DNA of 25,288 nucleotides from DASYQD01 sp036005845 (GCA_036005845.1 DASYQD010000048.1:1-25288), one strand, 5' to 3'. Shown: positions 9,401 through 20,673, counted from the stretch's first letter. A program made the numbers and translations. The notes: generated by a model not told the origin, from the letters alone.

Positions 9401-9908
9401 CGAGACCGACGACCCGCCGACCGCCAACTTCTACGTCGTGTGCAACGGCTTGCAGTGCACCGCCGACTCCGAGGCGTCCGGTGACGACTGGGGCATCGTC
9501 AACTACACCTGGACCTGGGGCGACGGCCAGACGACGTCGGGTGGAAGCGATACCTCGGCGCCGCAGCACACCTACGCCAGTGCCGGAACGTACACGATCA
9601 CGCTGGTGGTGCGCGACTACTCGGACCAGACGGCGACGGACAGCCACTCGGTGACGGTGACGGCGGGCGGCCCGGTCGCGTCGTTCACCATCAACTGCGT
9701 GGGGCGGAGCTGCGACGTCAATGCGTCCGCCTCGGGACCGAACATCGCCGATTACCTGTGGGACTGGGACGACGAGGGCCTCACCGAGACCTCGTCAGCG
9801 ACCGCGCACCACAACTATCCGTACGGAGGAACGTTCGTCGTCCGCTTGACGGTCACGGATGGCAACGGCAGCCAGGCTGCCTCGTCACAGACGATCACGG
9901 TTCCCTAG
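6471..9908 (+). CDS. Secreted subtilisin-like (S8) serine protease with five PKD domains
   Basis: A 1145-residue exported protease. It begins with a signal peptide (residues 1 to about 22, ending APAAP), then a propeptide-like segment ending 'DPNVVAVQDN'. The S8 domain has the full triad: Asp181 in VGLIDTGID, His226 in GHGTHVAG and Ser425 in GTSMSTP, with an oxyanion-type Asn in ASGNNGG. Residues about 496-677 form a three-fold repeat like DUF5648 ('LFSFYSSPASDFFYTT', 'LYRLTRVG', 'AYNSVRGDWAIF'). Residues 680-717 carry Asp-rich calcium loops (DADNDQLIDGFE, DTDCDGTSDGNE). Five PKD domains fill 731-1145, each with a Cys pair spaced C-x4-C or nearly so. AGGAG at 6461-6465 supports this start; ATG at 6474 is equally possible. 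There is no LPXTG, PEP-CTERM or transmembrane anchor at the C-terminus, so the protein is probably released or held by its PKD domains. Substrate unknown. Confidence 0.94.
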   Translation: MMNRSRALALLMALFAAAAPAAPKPPAEEKELIVLLSPDVHAPSAEEVVDKFRNHQPLPGSLGTGSPTDVRFGITERAKGPLRDEIEVDRDSPRGRLERYIVLRYPASANLDSIRRSLLKDPNVVAVQDNASGQLSATPNDPLFPSFSGAAPYDYQWGSQTLNLPSAWDYTTGHAYVGLIDTGIDPSHPDLVDNFRPQLSRDFGYDDANVDEAQTQGGLTPTRAGHGTHVAGIVGARGNNGQGVAGACWECSLLVAKMTTLGSCGTNCVANQFFTEQGVANALNGLVDRGAQVANMSFRTAQHDCAAEPANVICTALAYAAQRDLLLVAASGNNGGPVDFPARDSRVLAVGGLIPNGSFWGTCSQVAPWPDPSPPECPSSSGPEQDVVAPARQVLSTFYRNFSHIPGVCGETTAGSGYGVCTGTSMSTPFTAGLIALVRSANPLLSKSDVEAIVRSTASGGGIFQNNQVGYGTVNASAAVQAALGRVNAAVLPNRLTPLFSFYSSPASDFFYTTVPQMATAAEGSNAYEPTGPSVPGYNAFPGAPVPCTGCRIGPGASVYVFTGDRAPFSGAPPLAHLYRLTRVGTAPEQDATYAIDNNEVNYFRGLGYNLDGIEGYLYSRCTPEPGCIPADAVKLGRAYNSVRGDWAIFPESELSTMQAAGYAFQPGILDWIGYVYPNTDADNDQLIDGFERLIGTSAAVADTDCDGTSDGNEILHYPYSDPRGTSQCDQPPVAQFIAACGGFSCLFDGTDSTDDHNIVSWAWAFGDGSTGTGSTTSHVYATVGTFTVTLTVTDDAGHTNSTSQTVHTTQDDPPYASFYVVCNGRTCSADAEGSTDDVGIVNYTWTWGDGQTTSGGSSFSAPSHTYAASGTYTITLVVTDARNQTATTSHAVTVSVAPTASFTISCVGRRCDVDASASTGDGGIASYTWDWDDESSSTTTVPTTYHIYPFPGTYTVHLVVTDVNGNTAGATQTVSVETDDPPTANFYVVCNGLQCTADSEASGDDWGIVNYTWTWGDGQTTSGGSDTSAPQHTYASAGTYTITLVVRDYSDQTATDSHSVTVTAGGPVASFTINCVGRSCDVNASASGPNIADYLWDWDDEGLTETSSATAHHNYPYGGTFVVRLTVTDGNGSQAASSQTITVP
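8908..9905 (+). repeat. Tandem duplication of a two-PKD unit inside the protease gene
   Basis: PKD domains 2 and 4 are near copies (FYVVCNGRTCSADAEGS against FYVVCNGLQCTADSEAS, then NYTWTWGDGQTTSGG in both). Domains 3 and 5 are near copies of each other (ASFTISCVGRRCDVDASAS against ASFTINCVGRSCDVNASAS, then WDWDDE in both). The unit is thus a PKD pair of about 168-169 residues, repeated at 504-507 bp; domain 1 is more distant. Confidence 0.9.
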
Positions 9909-9929
9909 CGGGCCGGCGTGGACCAGCTT

Positions 9930-9990
9930 GGAGTGAACCAGGGGCGGCTCCGCGAGCGCTCCTGGTCTTCACTCCCGCTGGTCTTCACTC
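9930..9990. terminator. Hairpin and direct-repeat cluster between convergent genes
   Basis: GGAGTGAACCAGG (9930-9942) pairs with 9961-9975, where CCTGG and TTCACTCC are separated by a 2-nt bulge; this gives a 13-bp stem around an 18-nt GC-rich loop. The right arm is partly repeated: CTGGTCTTCACTC occurs at 9962-9974 and again at 9978-9990, so two alternative hairpins can form. The site lies between the protease stop and the convergent cysteine dioxygenase, whose stop codon (9985-9987) is inside the second copy. It is placed as a bidirectional terminator, although it lacks a run of T. Confidence 0.6.
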
Positions 9991-10575
9991 GCAGTAGCTG
10001 AGCTGCCGCTCCTCGCGCTCGTGCCAGCCGTCGTCGCCTCCGGATTCCGCCAAACCCGGGACGAAGATCGTGCAGCTCGTCATCTCGCCGGCGTAGACGT
10101 GCACCGTCACCGCCTTCGCGGTCGGCGAGGTGTTGGCGATCGTGTGGTACTCGAAGGGAGGGATGAGCGCGCCCGCGTTGCCGACGCCGGCGCTGATGGT
10201 GTTCTGGCGGCGGAAGCGATAGCGGTCGCCCTGCTGTTCGAGCAGCTCGTACTGCGTGACGTCGATGTTGCCGCAGAGCACGCCCTCGACGCACCACATG
10301 CCGGCGTGGTCGTGCAGCGGCGTGGCCTGCCCGGGGCCCCACGTCATCGCCAGCACGCTGTAGCCCAGCTCGTCGCTCTTGTGCAGGAGGCGGCGCGCGT
10401 AGCGGTCGGGCCGCGGCTCGACGAGCGCCGGCGGCAGCTCGAGGGTGCCCGAGGTGAGCATCTCCTCGAGCGTGTCCTTCACTTCGCGCGTGACGCGCTT
10501 GGCGTCGGCGCCCTGCACGGCGCGGTCGAGACGGTCGATAAGCTCCTCGAGGCCGTGCACGGTCTGGGTGGTCAT
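9985..10575 (-). CDS. Cysteine dioxygenase family protein (cupin)
   Basis: A 196-residue cytosolic cupin of the type that oxidises a thiol such as cysteine to the sulfinate with Fe(II) and O2. The three iron-binding histidines are visible: His88 and His90 in PLHDHAG, and His144 in PFEYHTIANTS. Cys95 (GMWCVEG) and Tyr161 (VHVYAGE) sit where the Cys-Tyr crosslink pair of mammalian cysteine dioxygenase lies. Length fits the family. The frame stays open far upstream into guaB, but AAGGAG seven bases before the ATG at 10575 fixes the start. The gene follows guaB after 41 bp on the same strand and may be cotranscribed with it. Substrate could be cysteine or another small thiol such as 3-mercaptopropionate. 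Confidence 0.88.
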   Translation of the reverse strand: MTTQTVHGLEELIDRLDRAVQGADAKRVTREVKDTLEEMLTSGTLELPPALVEPRPDRYARRLLHKSDELGYSVLAMTWGPGQATPLHDHAGMWCVEGVLCGNIDVTQYELLEQQGDRYRFRRQNTISAGVGNAGALIPPFEYHTIANTSPTAKAVTVHVYAGEMTSCTIFVPGLAESGGDDGWHEREERQLSYCE

Positions 10576-10616
10576 GCGAGTTCTCCTTGGGCAGAGTATC
10601 AGTCTGACCCTTCGAC

Positions 10617-12107
<1,491 letters not shown>

Positions 12108-12461
12108 CGATGACACCTCGGCGCGGAACGCGGCGCACGTCGCCGTCCGGATAAGACTCAGGCGGCCGATTAAGACTCAGGCGGCCGAGTGGCCGCCTGC
12201 CGAACGACGCCCTGCCGGCCGTCTTCGCGGATTCTATCGCGGCGCACCGGTTGCGGGTCTCAAGCTGCGCGGCCGCCGCCACGCGCAGCATGGCGGAGCG
12301 TCCACCGCTGGCGTCCGAGTGTCCGCCGGCGCGACGAGGCGAGCTGCAAGCGGACACTTGGTGCTGGAAAAGCAGCACGACGGCGAAAGCGCAAGTTACG
12401 GCTGCTCAGCGATTTGCCGTCGCGACCGTCGCCGGCATCGCCGTTGCTCTCCGCCGCGGCC
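12108..12461. other. 354-bp divergent spacer between guaB and the permease
   Basis: No convincing gene. The permease frame stays open back to 12189, but the extra residues (Arg/Ala/Cys-rich) look non-coding. The guaB-proximal part holds the tandem repeat and hairpin at 12152-12199. On the minus strand TAGAAT (12231-12236) is a possible -10 box for guaB without a good -35. I see no convincing plus-strand promoter for the permease. Confidence 0.5.
12152..12199 (-). repeat. 19-bp tandem repeat and GC-rich hairpin in the guaB leader
   Basis: TAAGACTCAGGCGGCCGA occurs at 12152-12169 and 12171-12188 (period 19). The second copy runs into a perfect inverted repeat, CAGGCGGCC (12178-12186), loop GAGT, GGCCGCCTG (12191-12199). 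It lies 45 to 92 bases upstream of the guaB ATG and would be in the guaB leader if transcription starts near the TAGAAT box. Function unknown. Confidence 0.7.
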
Positions 12462-14981
12462 ATGAACAGCCTGTTCACCGACCTCCGCTACGCCGTGCGC
12501 GGACTGCGCAAGAGTCCCGGGTACACCAGCCTCTGTGTGCTGACGCTGGCCCTCGGCATCGGCGCCAATGGCGCCATCTTCAGCCTCGTCGACAGGTTGA
12601 TGTTGCGGCCGCTGCCGTTCGCGCAGCCCGACCGCCTGGCGCTCGCTTACATGACGAACGGCGGCAGCAGCGGCAACGCCGCGCCGGATCGGCTTCCCTG
12701 GTCGTACCCGAAGTTCGAGGCCTTCGCGCACGCGCAGGGGGTCTTCGCGCAGTTGGCACCGTTCGTCTCCGACAGCATCAACCTCACCGGCGCCGGTGCG
12801 CCCGAACGTCTCGAGATGGAGATGGTCGGGCCGGATTACTTCCACCTGCTCGGCGTGCCGCCGGTGATCGGCCGCGGTTTCGGCGGCGCGGACGCCAAGG
12901 CGGGCGGGCCGGTGGTAGCGATGGTGGGCGAGGGGCTCTGGCGGCGGCGGTTCGGCGGCGACGAGAGCATCCTCGGGCGCACCCTCCACCTGGGCCGCGT
13001 GCCGGTGACCGTGGTCGGCGTGGTCCCCGCCGGCTTTCACGGCCTCACCGGCGAAGCGGAGGTCTGGGTGCCGGTGACGGCGGCGTCGACGCTCTGGTAT
13101 CCCGAGGCGCTCAGCGAGGAGCACAACCATTTCCTCGAGGTGGTGGGACGGCTGCGGCCCGGCGTCTCGCGCCAACAACTCGAGAGCGAGATGGAGAGGA
13201 TCGGCAAGGTGGTGGCCGCGGCGTTCCCAGTGCCGGCGCAGATCGATGACGGCAGCGTCTGGGGCGCCGGCGGCGTGCCGCTCGCCGAGGCCCGCCGCGA
13301 CCCGTTCGTGCGTCGCGCGCTGGTGGTGCTGCTCGCCGCCGTTGGCGCCGTGCTGCCCATCGCCTGCGCCAACCTCGCCGGCCTGGCGACGGCGCGCGCG
13401 GCGAGCCGGCGCCGCGACGTCGCCGTGCGCCTGGCGGTGGGAGCGAGCGGCGGCCGGCTGGTGCGCATGGCGATGCTCGAGAGCGTGGTGCTGGCCCTCG
13501 CCGGCGCGGTCGCCGGCCTGGTGCCGGCGGTCGCCCTGGTGCGCGGCTTGACGGCGATGCGGCCCGAGGCGCTCGGCGCGTGGGGCGTGCGCTCGACCGA
13601 GCTCCATGACCTCGCCGGCGCCACCGTCGACTGGCGCGTGGCGACTTTCTGCGGCGTCGTGGCGCTGCTGACCTCGATCGTCTTCGGCCTCGGCCCGGCC
13701 CTCGCATCGCGTCGCCTGCAGGTCGTCGACGACCTGCGCAAGGGCGGCGCGAGCCTGGCGGGCGGCGCCGGTCACGGGCGCCGTTCCGGCCGCCGCCCCG
13801 CCGGCAGCCTCCTCGTCGCCGGCCAGCTCGCCGTCGCCACGGTCCTGCTGATGGGAGCCGGTCTGCTGATGCGCAGCCTGTGGGCGCTGCAACGGGTCCC
13901 CGTCGGCGTGCGGACGGAACACGTGCTGACCTTCGCGGTCACTCCCGCCGACGGCGCCTATGGCGAGAACACGGCCGGCCCCTTCCACGAGCGGCTGCTC
14001 GAGCGGCTGCGCGCGCTGCCCGGTGTCGAGAGCGCGGCGCTGGGCACCTGCGTGCCGGCGGCGGGGGAGAGCGGCTGCAACTCGACGAGAGTGATGTCGG
14101 TCGACGCCGTGGCGGTGCCGCGCGAGAGCGCCCCGGCGGTGGGCTGGCACAAGGTGAGCCCCGATTACTTCCGGGCTCTTGGCGTGCCGCTGCGCGCCGG
14201 CCGCACCTTCGACGCGCGCGACCGCGACGGGTCGCGGCGGGTGGTGATCCTCAACGAGACCGCGGCGCGCCGGCTCTTCCCGCGCGGCGATGCGGTGGGG
14301 CATCGAGTCCAGCTCGGCACCATGGGTCTCAACGGCGAGCAGCACGGCGAGATCGTCGGCGTCGTCGCCGACGTGCGCTATCGCCGACTCCAGGACGAGC
14401 CGCGGCTCGAGGCCTACCTGCCCGATGCGCAGGTGACGCTCGCCGGCAGCACGGCGTTCCTGCGCACGACCGGCGATCCGCTGGCGCTGGTGCCGGCGGT
14501 GCGCGCCGCGGTGCAGTCCGTCGACCGCGACCTGCCGATCTACCGCGTGCGCACGATGAAGGAGCAGCTCGGCTTCGCGCTCTCCAAGGCGCGCTTCGGC
14601 TCGCTGCTGCTGCTGGTCTTCGCGGCGCTGGCGATGGGGCTGGCGGCGGTGGGCGTGTACGGCGTGCTGTCGCAGTCGGTCGACGCGCGCCGGCGCGAGA
14701 TCGGCCTGCGCCTGGCGGTGGGCGCGGCGGCGCGCGAGGTCGAGGGCTTGGTGCTACGCCAGGGAATGCAAATGGCGCTGGCGGGAACCCTCGCCGGCGT
14801 TGCGCTCTCGCTCGCCGCCGGCGGCGTGCTGCGGAGCCTGCTCTTCGGCGTGCCCGCCCGCGATCCGTCGACGCTCGCGGCCACGGCGGTGCTGCTGCTC
14901 GGCGTGGCGCTGCTGGCGTGCCTGCTGCCGGCGCGGCGCGCGGCGCGCCTCGATCCGACGCTGCTGCTGCGCCAGGAGTGA
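12462..14981 (+). CDS. Orphan duplicated ABC-type permease (MacB/FtsX fold, ADOP-like)
   Basis: An 839-residue inner-membrane protein with the N-terminal signature 'MNSLFTDLRYAVRGLRKSPG' and 'LTLALGIGANGAIFSLVDR' typical of the acidobacterial duplicated orphan permease (ADOP, TIGR03434) type. It has two MacB-like periplasmic domains (about residues 55-275 and 475-690) and two FtsX-like groups of helices (about 285-445 and 705-839). The join is near residue 449 ('LLVAGQLAVATVLLMGAGLL'). The second half ends with 'RREIGLRLAVGA' and 'DPTLLLRQE', as usual for this type. There is no ATP-binding domain or ABC ATPase gene within the window. Such permeases may serve lipid, peptide or signal functions in the envelope, but none is shown here. 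The ATG at 12462 matches family starts, with no strong ribosome binding site. Confidence 0.92.
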   Translation: MNSLFTDLRYAVRGLRKSPGYTSLCVLTLALGIGANGAIFSLVDRLMLRPLPFAQPDRLALAYMTNGGSSGNAAPDRLPWSYPKFEAFAHAQGVFAQLAPFVSDSINLTGAGAPERLEMEMVGPDYFHLLGVPPVIGRGFGGADAKAGGPVVAMVGEGLWRRRFGGDESILGRTLHLGRVPVTVVGVVPAGFHGLTGEAEVWVPVTAASTLWYPEALSEEHNHFLEVVGRLRPGVSRQQLESEMERIGKVVAAAFPVPAQIDDGSVWGAGGVPLAEARRDPFVRRALVVLLAAVGAVLPIACANLAGLATARAASRRRDVAVRLAVGASGGRLVRMAMLESVVLALAGAVAGLVPAVALVRGLTAMRPEALGAWGVRSTELHDLAGATVDWRVATFCGVVALLTSIVFGLGPALASRRLQVVDDLRKGGASLAGGAGHGRRSGRRPAGSLLVAGQLAVATVLLMGAGLLMRSLWALQRVPVGVRTEHVLTFAVTPADGAYGENTAGPFHERLLERLRALPGVESAALGTCVPAAGESGCNSTRVMSVDAVAVPRESAPAVGWHKVSPDYFRALGVPLRAGRTFDARDRDGSRRVVILNETAARRLFPRGDAVGHRVQLGTMGLNGEQHGEIVGVVADVRYRRLQDEPRLEAYLPDAQVTLAGSTAFLRTTGDPLALVPAVRAAVQSVDRDLPIYRVRTMKEQLGFALSKARFGSLLLLVFAALAMGLAAVGVYGVLSQSVDARRREIGLRLAVGAAAREVEGLVLRQGMQMALAGTLAGVALSLAAGGVLRSLLFGVPARDPSTLAATAVLLLGVALLACLLPARRAARLDPTLLLRQE

Positions 14982-14989
14982 CGTCGCCG

Positions 14990-15004
14990 GCGCTGCCTCA
15001 GCGC
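14990..15004. terminator. Short hairpin between convergent genes
   Basis: GCGCTG (14990-14995), loop CCT, CAGCGC (14999-15004): a 6-bp perfect stem between the permease stop and the convergent membrane-protein stop (14998-15000). No T-run, so only a weak candidate for a shared terminator. Confidence 0.3.
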
Positions 15005-15723
15005 AGCGTCTTGTAGAGCGCGGTGCCGACGAGCCCGAGCCCGTAGGCGATAGCGTAGTAGACGAGCAGCGGCTGTCGGCCGAGCCGGCGCAGCAGTACG
15101 AAGGCGATCAGCGCCAGCAGGGCGACGACGTAGAGGTCGAGCCCGATGCGCTCGAAGGCGAGGTTGGCGAAGACGCCAGCGCCGATGAGCACGGCGTTGA
15201 GCGCGATGAGCGCGCTGTCGCGGCCGTTCATCGGCTCGCGGCGCGGGAAGAGCGCCTGCAGCAGCATCAGCGTCGCGTTGACGAGCACGAAGCCGGCGAA
15301 GAACACCCAATGTGAGAAGTCGTCGTCGTTGAAGACGACGATGCGGCAGAGCGGGCTCGCGTCGCCGCGGCCGCAGAAGCGTGCGTGCAGATAGTTGGTG
15401 ACCTCGTGGTCGCCGTAGCCGGCCCCGAGCAGGTAGACGCCGGCGATGAAGGCGAGGTTGACGGCGATGTGCACGCGGGCGCTCGTCGGCCGGCCGTTCG
15501 ACTCGACCGTCTTCTTGAGCAGGTAGAACGCCACGACGCTGATCAGCGGCAGCGTCAGCATGTTGTGCAGGTCGACCCAGCGTAGGAATTCGTTCGGCGC
15601 CACGTAGCCGAGCGTCAGCCGCGACAGGCGGTTGATCGACACCAGCACGACGACCAGCGACTGCACTGTGAGCAGCACGTGGATGCGTGCAAGGGAGGCG
15701 GAGGGCGAAGGCTCGTCGCTCAT
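14998..15723 (-). CDS. Seven-helix-type membrane protein, unknown function
   Basis: A 241-residue, strongly hydrophobic protein with about seven membrane helices ('LLTVQSLVVVLVSINRL', 'MLTLPLISVVAFYLL', 'IAVNLAFIAGVYLLGAGYG', 'WVFFAGFVLVNATLMLLQAL', 'ALIALNAVLIGAGVFANLA', 'LYVVALLALIAFVLL', and a last C-terminal one). A polar loop between helices three and four holds GDHEVTNYLHARFCGRGDASPLCRIVVF, with two Cys and two His, and ends 'NDDDFSHW'; these could bind a metal or form a disulfide. I do not recognise the family. The start is ATG 15723 or the in-frame GTG at 15735; neither has a good ribosome binding site. It lies 81 bp downstream of the Uma2 gene on the same strand. No pathway context is visible. 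Confidence 0.72.
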   Translation of the reverse strand: MSDEPSPSASLARIHVLLTVQSLVVVLVSINRLSRLTLGYVAPNEFLRWVDLHNMLTLPLISVVAFYLLKKTVESNGRPTSARVHIAVNLAFIAGVYLLGAGYGDHEVTNYLHARFCGRGDASPLCRIVVFNDDDFSHWVFFAGFVLVNATLMLLQALFPRREPMNGRDSALIALNAVLIGAGVFANLAFERIGLDLYVVALLALIAFVLLRRLGRQPLLVYYAIAYGLGLVGTALYKTLR

Positions 15724-15804
15724 GCTCGGCGTCACTACGGTGCACGAGGAGCGTATGGATCACTCCCTCGAACCGGACGGTGCGAACCGCGTCGAGGAGC
15801 TCGT

Positions 15805-16362
15805 TCAGGGCAGGATGTCGTCGACCGCGAGCTCGGCCGCGAGCGCCGGCAGCGGCAGGCGCTGACCGCGGCGATACGTGCGGCGCTCGGCGTAGCCGCC
15901 CTCGAAGGGCTGCCGATACGCGTCGACCACGTCGCGAACCAAATCGACGATCCATACGTCGGCGATGCCGCTGCGCCCGTACAGTGGAAGCTTGGTGCCG
16001 CGGTCGTAGCCGATGGAGGAGTCGGCAACCTCGATAGCCAGGAGGAGGTCGGCAGGGCGAGGATGGCCGCTGGCGTAGAAGTCGGCGCGGGGTCGAAGCA
16101 CTGCGAAGTCCGGCTGCGGCTCCGAATACTCGCTGAGCACGATCGGATTCTGCACCCGCACGATAGCGGTGTCGCTGTACAACGCGACGAGCTGGCGGTT
16201 GACACGATCCGCGCAGGCTGAGTGCCGCAGACCGATAGGCGTCATCATCACGATCTCCCCGTCGATCAGCTCCACGCGCGCGTCTTGCTGCAGGACGCCC
16301 GCTTCGGCCATCCGGGAGTAGTCGTCGACAGTGAACTTGTAGCGCTCGAGTGGGGCGGCCAT
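15805..16362 (-). CDS. Uma2 family (DUF820) PD-(D/E)XK nuclease-like protein
   Basis: A 185-residue protein with the family features in order: 'RVELIDGEIVMMTPIG' (residues 29-44), 'SEPQPDFAVLRPR' with Asp85, 'LLLAIEVADSS' with Glu111, 'DRGTKLPLYGRSGIADVWIVD' with Lys124. These match the acidic and lysine positions of the PD-(D/E)XK nuclease fold, so the active site looks intact. Uma2 proteins are abundant in cyanobacteria, Chloroflexi and many soil bacteria, often as scattered single genes, and their role is largely unknown. The ATG at 16362 is the only good start. The gene is divergent from the TonB_C protein gene with 72 bp between them. No toxin, methylase or phage gene accompanies it. Confidence 0.9.
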   Translation of the reverse strand: MAAPLERYKFTVDDYSRMAEAGVLQQDARVELIDGEIVMMTPIGLRHSACADRVNRQLVALYSDTAIVRVQNPIVLSEYSEPQPDFAVLRPRADFYASGHPRPADLLLAIEVADSSIGYDRGTKLPLYGRSGIADVWIVDLVRDVVDAYRQPFEGGYAERRTYRRGQRLPLPALAAELAVDDILP

Positions 16363-16420
16363 GCTGGCGATTCTACGCGTCTGCACGACTCGGAGAAGGC
16401 TAGAATCGTTGCGCTGCCGA

Positions 16421-16437
16421 GGAGAGCTCACCAGTTG
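16421..16437 (+). promoter_or_regulatory. Ribosome binding site fixing a TTG start
   Basis: GGAGA (16421-16425) lies nine bases before the TTG at 16435. The frame is open to 16222, but that upstream stretch overlaps the Uma2 gene and reads like non-coding shadow; the TTG start begins exactly at a signal-peptide-like segment. Confidence 0.6.
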
Positions 16438-17928
16438 GCAGGCAAGCTCGTGCTCGTTCAGTGCTTCGCCGGCGCCGCGGCGCTGTCGGCGCTGGCCGGA
16501 GCTGCCGTCGCTCCGGAGACCTTCGCGCAGGTCGACGATTCGTTGCGGGCGGCGAAGTGGGAAGCGGCCCGCACGTCGGCTCTCGAGCAGGTCGACACGA
16601 ATCGCGCCACGCTGTACGCGCCGGTGCTCGCGGGTGCCGTCGCGCGCTTGGCGGTGGCGGAGGCGGGCCTCGCGCAGACCGAAGAGGCGGAGTGGCACTG
16701 GCAGATCGCGCAGAACCTCGATCGTGCTCCGCTGTCGGCGGAAGAGCTGACCTCTTTCGGCAAGCCGGGAACGATGCTGCGCGATCTCAGGTTACGACAG
16801 CGTGCGAAGCCGCCGGCCGGCATCACGGTCGATCAAGCGGACAGCGCACCTGGACTGCAGCCGCCGCGCAAAGTGGCTGGCGAGCCGGTCGAGCTTTCCG
16901 CCGCCGCGGCGCAGGTGCCGATCCCCAAGGGCCTGCTCGTCGAGGTGGTCGTCGACGCCGACGGGCGAGTGCGGGCGCCGGTGGTGATCGGCAGCGCGGC
17001 GCCGGGAATGGTCTGGGAAACGCTCGAGGCGCTCCGAGGTTGGCGCTACGAGCCGGCGCGGAAGGGCGGCCGGGCGGTGGCGGTCTTTCACGAGCTGCGT
17101 TTCAACGCGCCGGCGCCGCGGTTGCTCGCTGACGTGGTCGCGCTCGATGGGCCGGCGATCGACGCCGAGAAGTCCCTGCGCGCCGGCCAGTGGCGGGAGG
17201 CGCGCCGCCAGGCCCGAGAAGCGTGGAACGCCGAGCTCGAGCAACCCCAGCCGAGGCGTGAATCGCTCGCAGCGAGCCTGGCTCTCCTCGCGCTGGCGGA
17301 CGCCGGCCTCGGCGACGAGCGGCCCGCGATCTGCCGGTGGCAGGCGGCGCAGCACCTCGACGAGCGGTTATACGGCATGGACGTCGCGGCCTACGGCGCC
17401 GCCGGTGTCTTGCTGGGCTCGCACCGATGGGGCACGGCTCCTCGGGCCGACGCCGCGAAGGCCGCCGAGCCGCCGCGGAAGAAGGACCGCACCGCCGACG
17501 CCGGCCTGTTGCCGGCGGACTCCAAGGGCGTGGTGTTGATCGCGGCGACGGTGGACGAGCGGGGAGGCATCCAGCAGCCGCTGATCCTGGGTCTCGGCAG
17601 CGGCGCCAACGCTCCGGTGAGCAGATTGGGCGCCGCGGCCGGCGGCACGCTCGACCCTACGTCGCTCGGCGCCGTGGCGGGGCTCGACCACCTGTGCGGC
17701 TGGACCTTCGCTCCCGCTCGAGCGCACGGTAGGCCGGTGGTCTCCGACCTGCTGCTGACTGTGGGGTTCGGGCACGCCGCCTGGCGGGGAGCGGCCTACT
17801 CGGCGGAGAACGCTCGCAGCCAGGGCCCGCCGTCGCTCAAGGGCAGCAGCGACTGGGGCTACTGGGTGGTGTTGAAGGACGACTTCGCGCTGATCCGCTC
17901 GAGCCTGGCGCTCCGGCCTTCGCAGTAG
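16435..17928 (+). CDS. Secreted protein with duplicated helical-repeat plus TonB_C unit
   Basis: A 497-residue protein that begins at TTG with a probable signal peptide ('LVLVQCFAGAAALSALAGAA'). It consists of two copies of a unit. Each has a helical, TPR-like part (about residues 30-130 and 241-337; compare 'EAGLAQTEEAEWHWQIAQNLD' with 'DAGLGDERPAICRWQAAQHLD') followed by a TonB C-terminal-like domain (about 166-224: 'GLLVEVVVDADGRVRAPVVIG' then 'GWRYEPARKGGRAVAVF'; and about 365-446: 'GVVLIAATVDERGGIQQP' then 'GWTFAPARAHGRPVV'). TonB_C domains normally contact outer-membrane transporters; standing without a TonB membrane helix or ExbBD genes nearby, a periplasmic adaptor role is only a guess. 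Residues near position 10 include a Cys (VQCFAG) that is too early and poorly placed for a convincing lipobox. The gene ends 8 bp before the secA stop. Confidence 0.75.
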   Translation: MAGKLVLVQCFAGAAALSALAGAAVAPETFAQVDDSLRAAKWEAARTSALEQVDTNRATLYAPVLAGAVARLAVAEAGLAQTEEAEWHWQIAQNLDRAPLSAEELTSFGKPGTMLRDLRLRQRAKPPAGITVDQADSAPGLQPPRKVAGEPVELSAAAAQVPIPKGLLVEVVVDADGRVRAPVVIGSAAPGMVWETLEALRGWRYEPARKGGRAVAVFHELRFNAPAPRLLADVVALDGPAIDAEKSLRAGQWREARRQAREAWNAELEQPQPRRESLAASLALLALADAGLGDERPAICRWQAAQHLDERLYGMDVAAYGAAGVLLGSHRWGTAPRADAAKAAEPPRKKDRTADAGLLPADSKGVVLIAATVDERGGIQQPLILGLGSGANAPVSRLGAAAGGTLDPTSLGAVAGLDHLCGWTFAPARAHGRPVVSDLLLTVGFGHAAWRGAAYSAENARSQGPPSLKGSSDWGYWVVLKDDFALIRSSLALRPSQ

Positions 17929-17936
17929 ACCTCAGC

Positions 17937-20642
<2,706 letters not shown>

Positions 20643-20673
20643 CGTGTCGACTTTCTGGGGAGCGGGAAGTGTC

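Noticed and set aside
12189..12461. In-frame 5' extension of the permease by 91 codons
   Set aside because: It encodes a Cys/Arg/Ala-rich stretch unlike the family, overlaps the guaB leader element, and the conserved N-terminus begins at the ATG at 12462.
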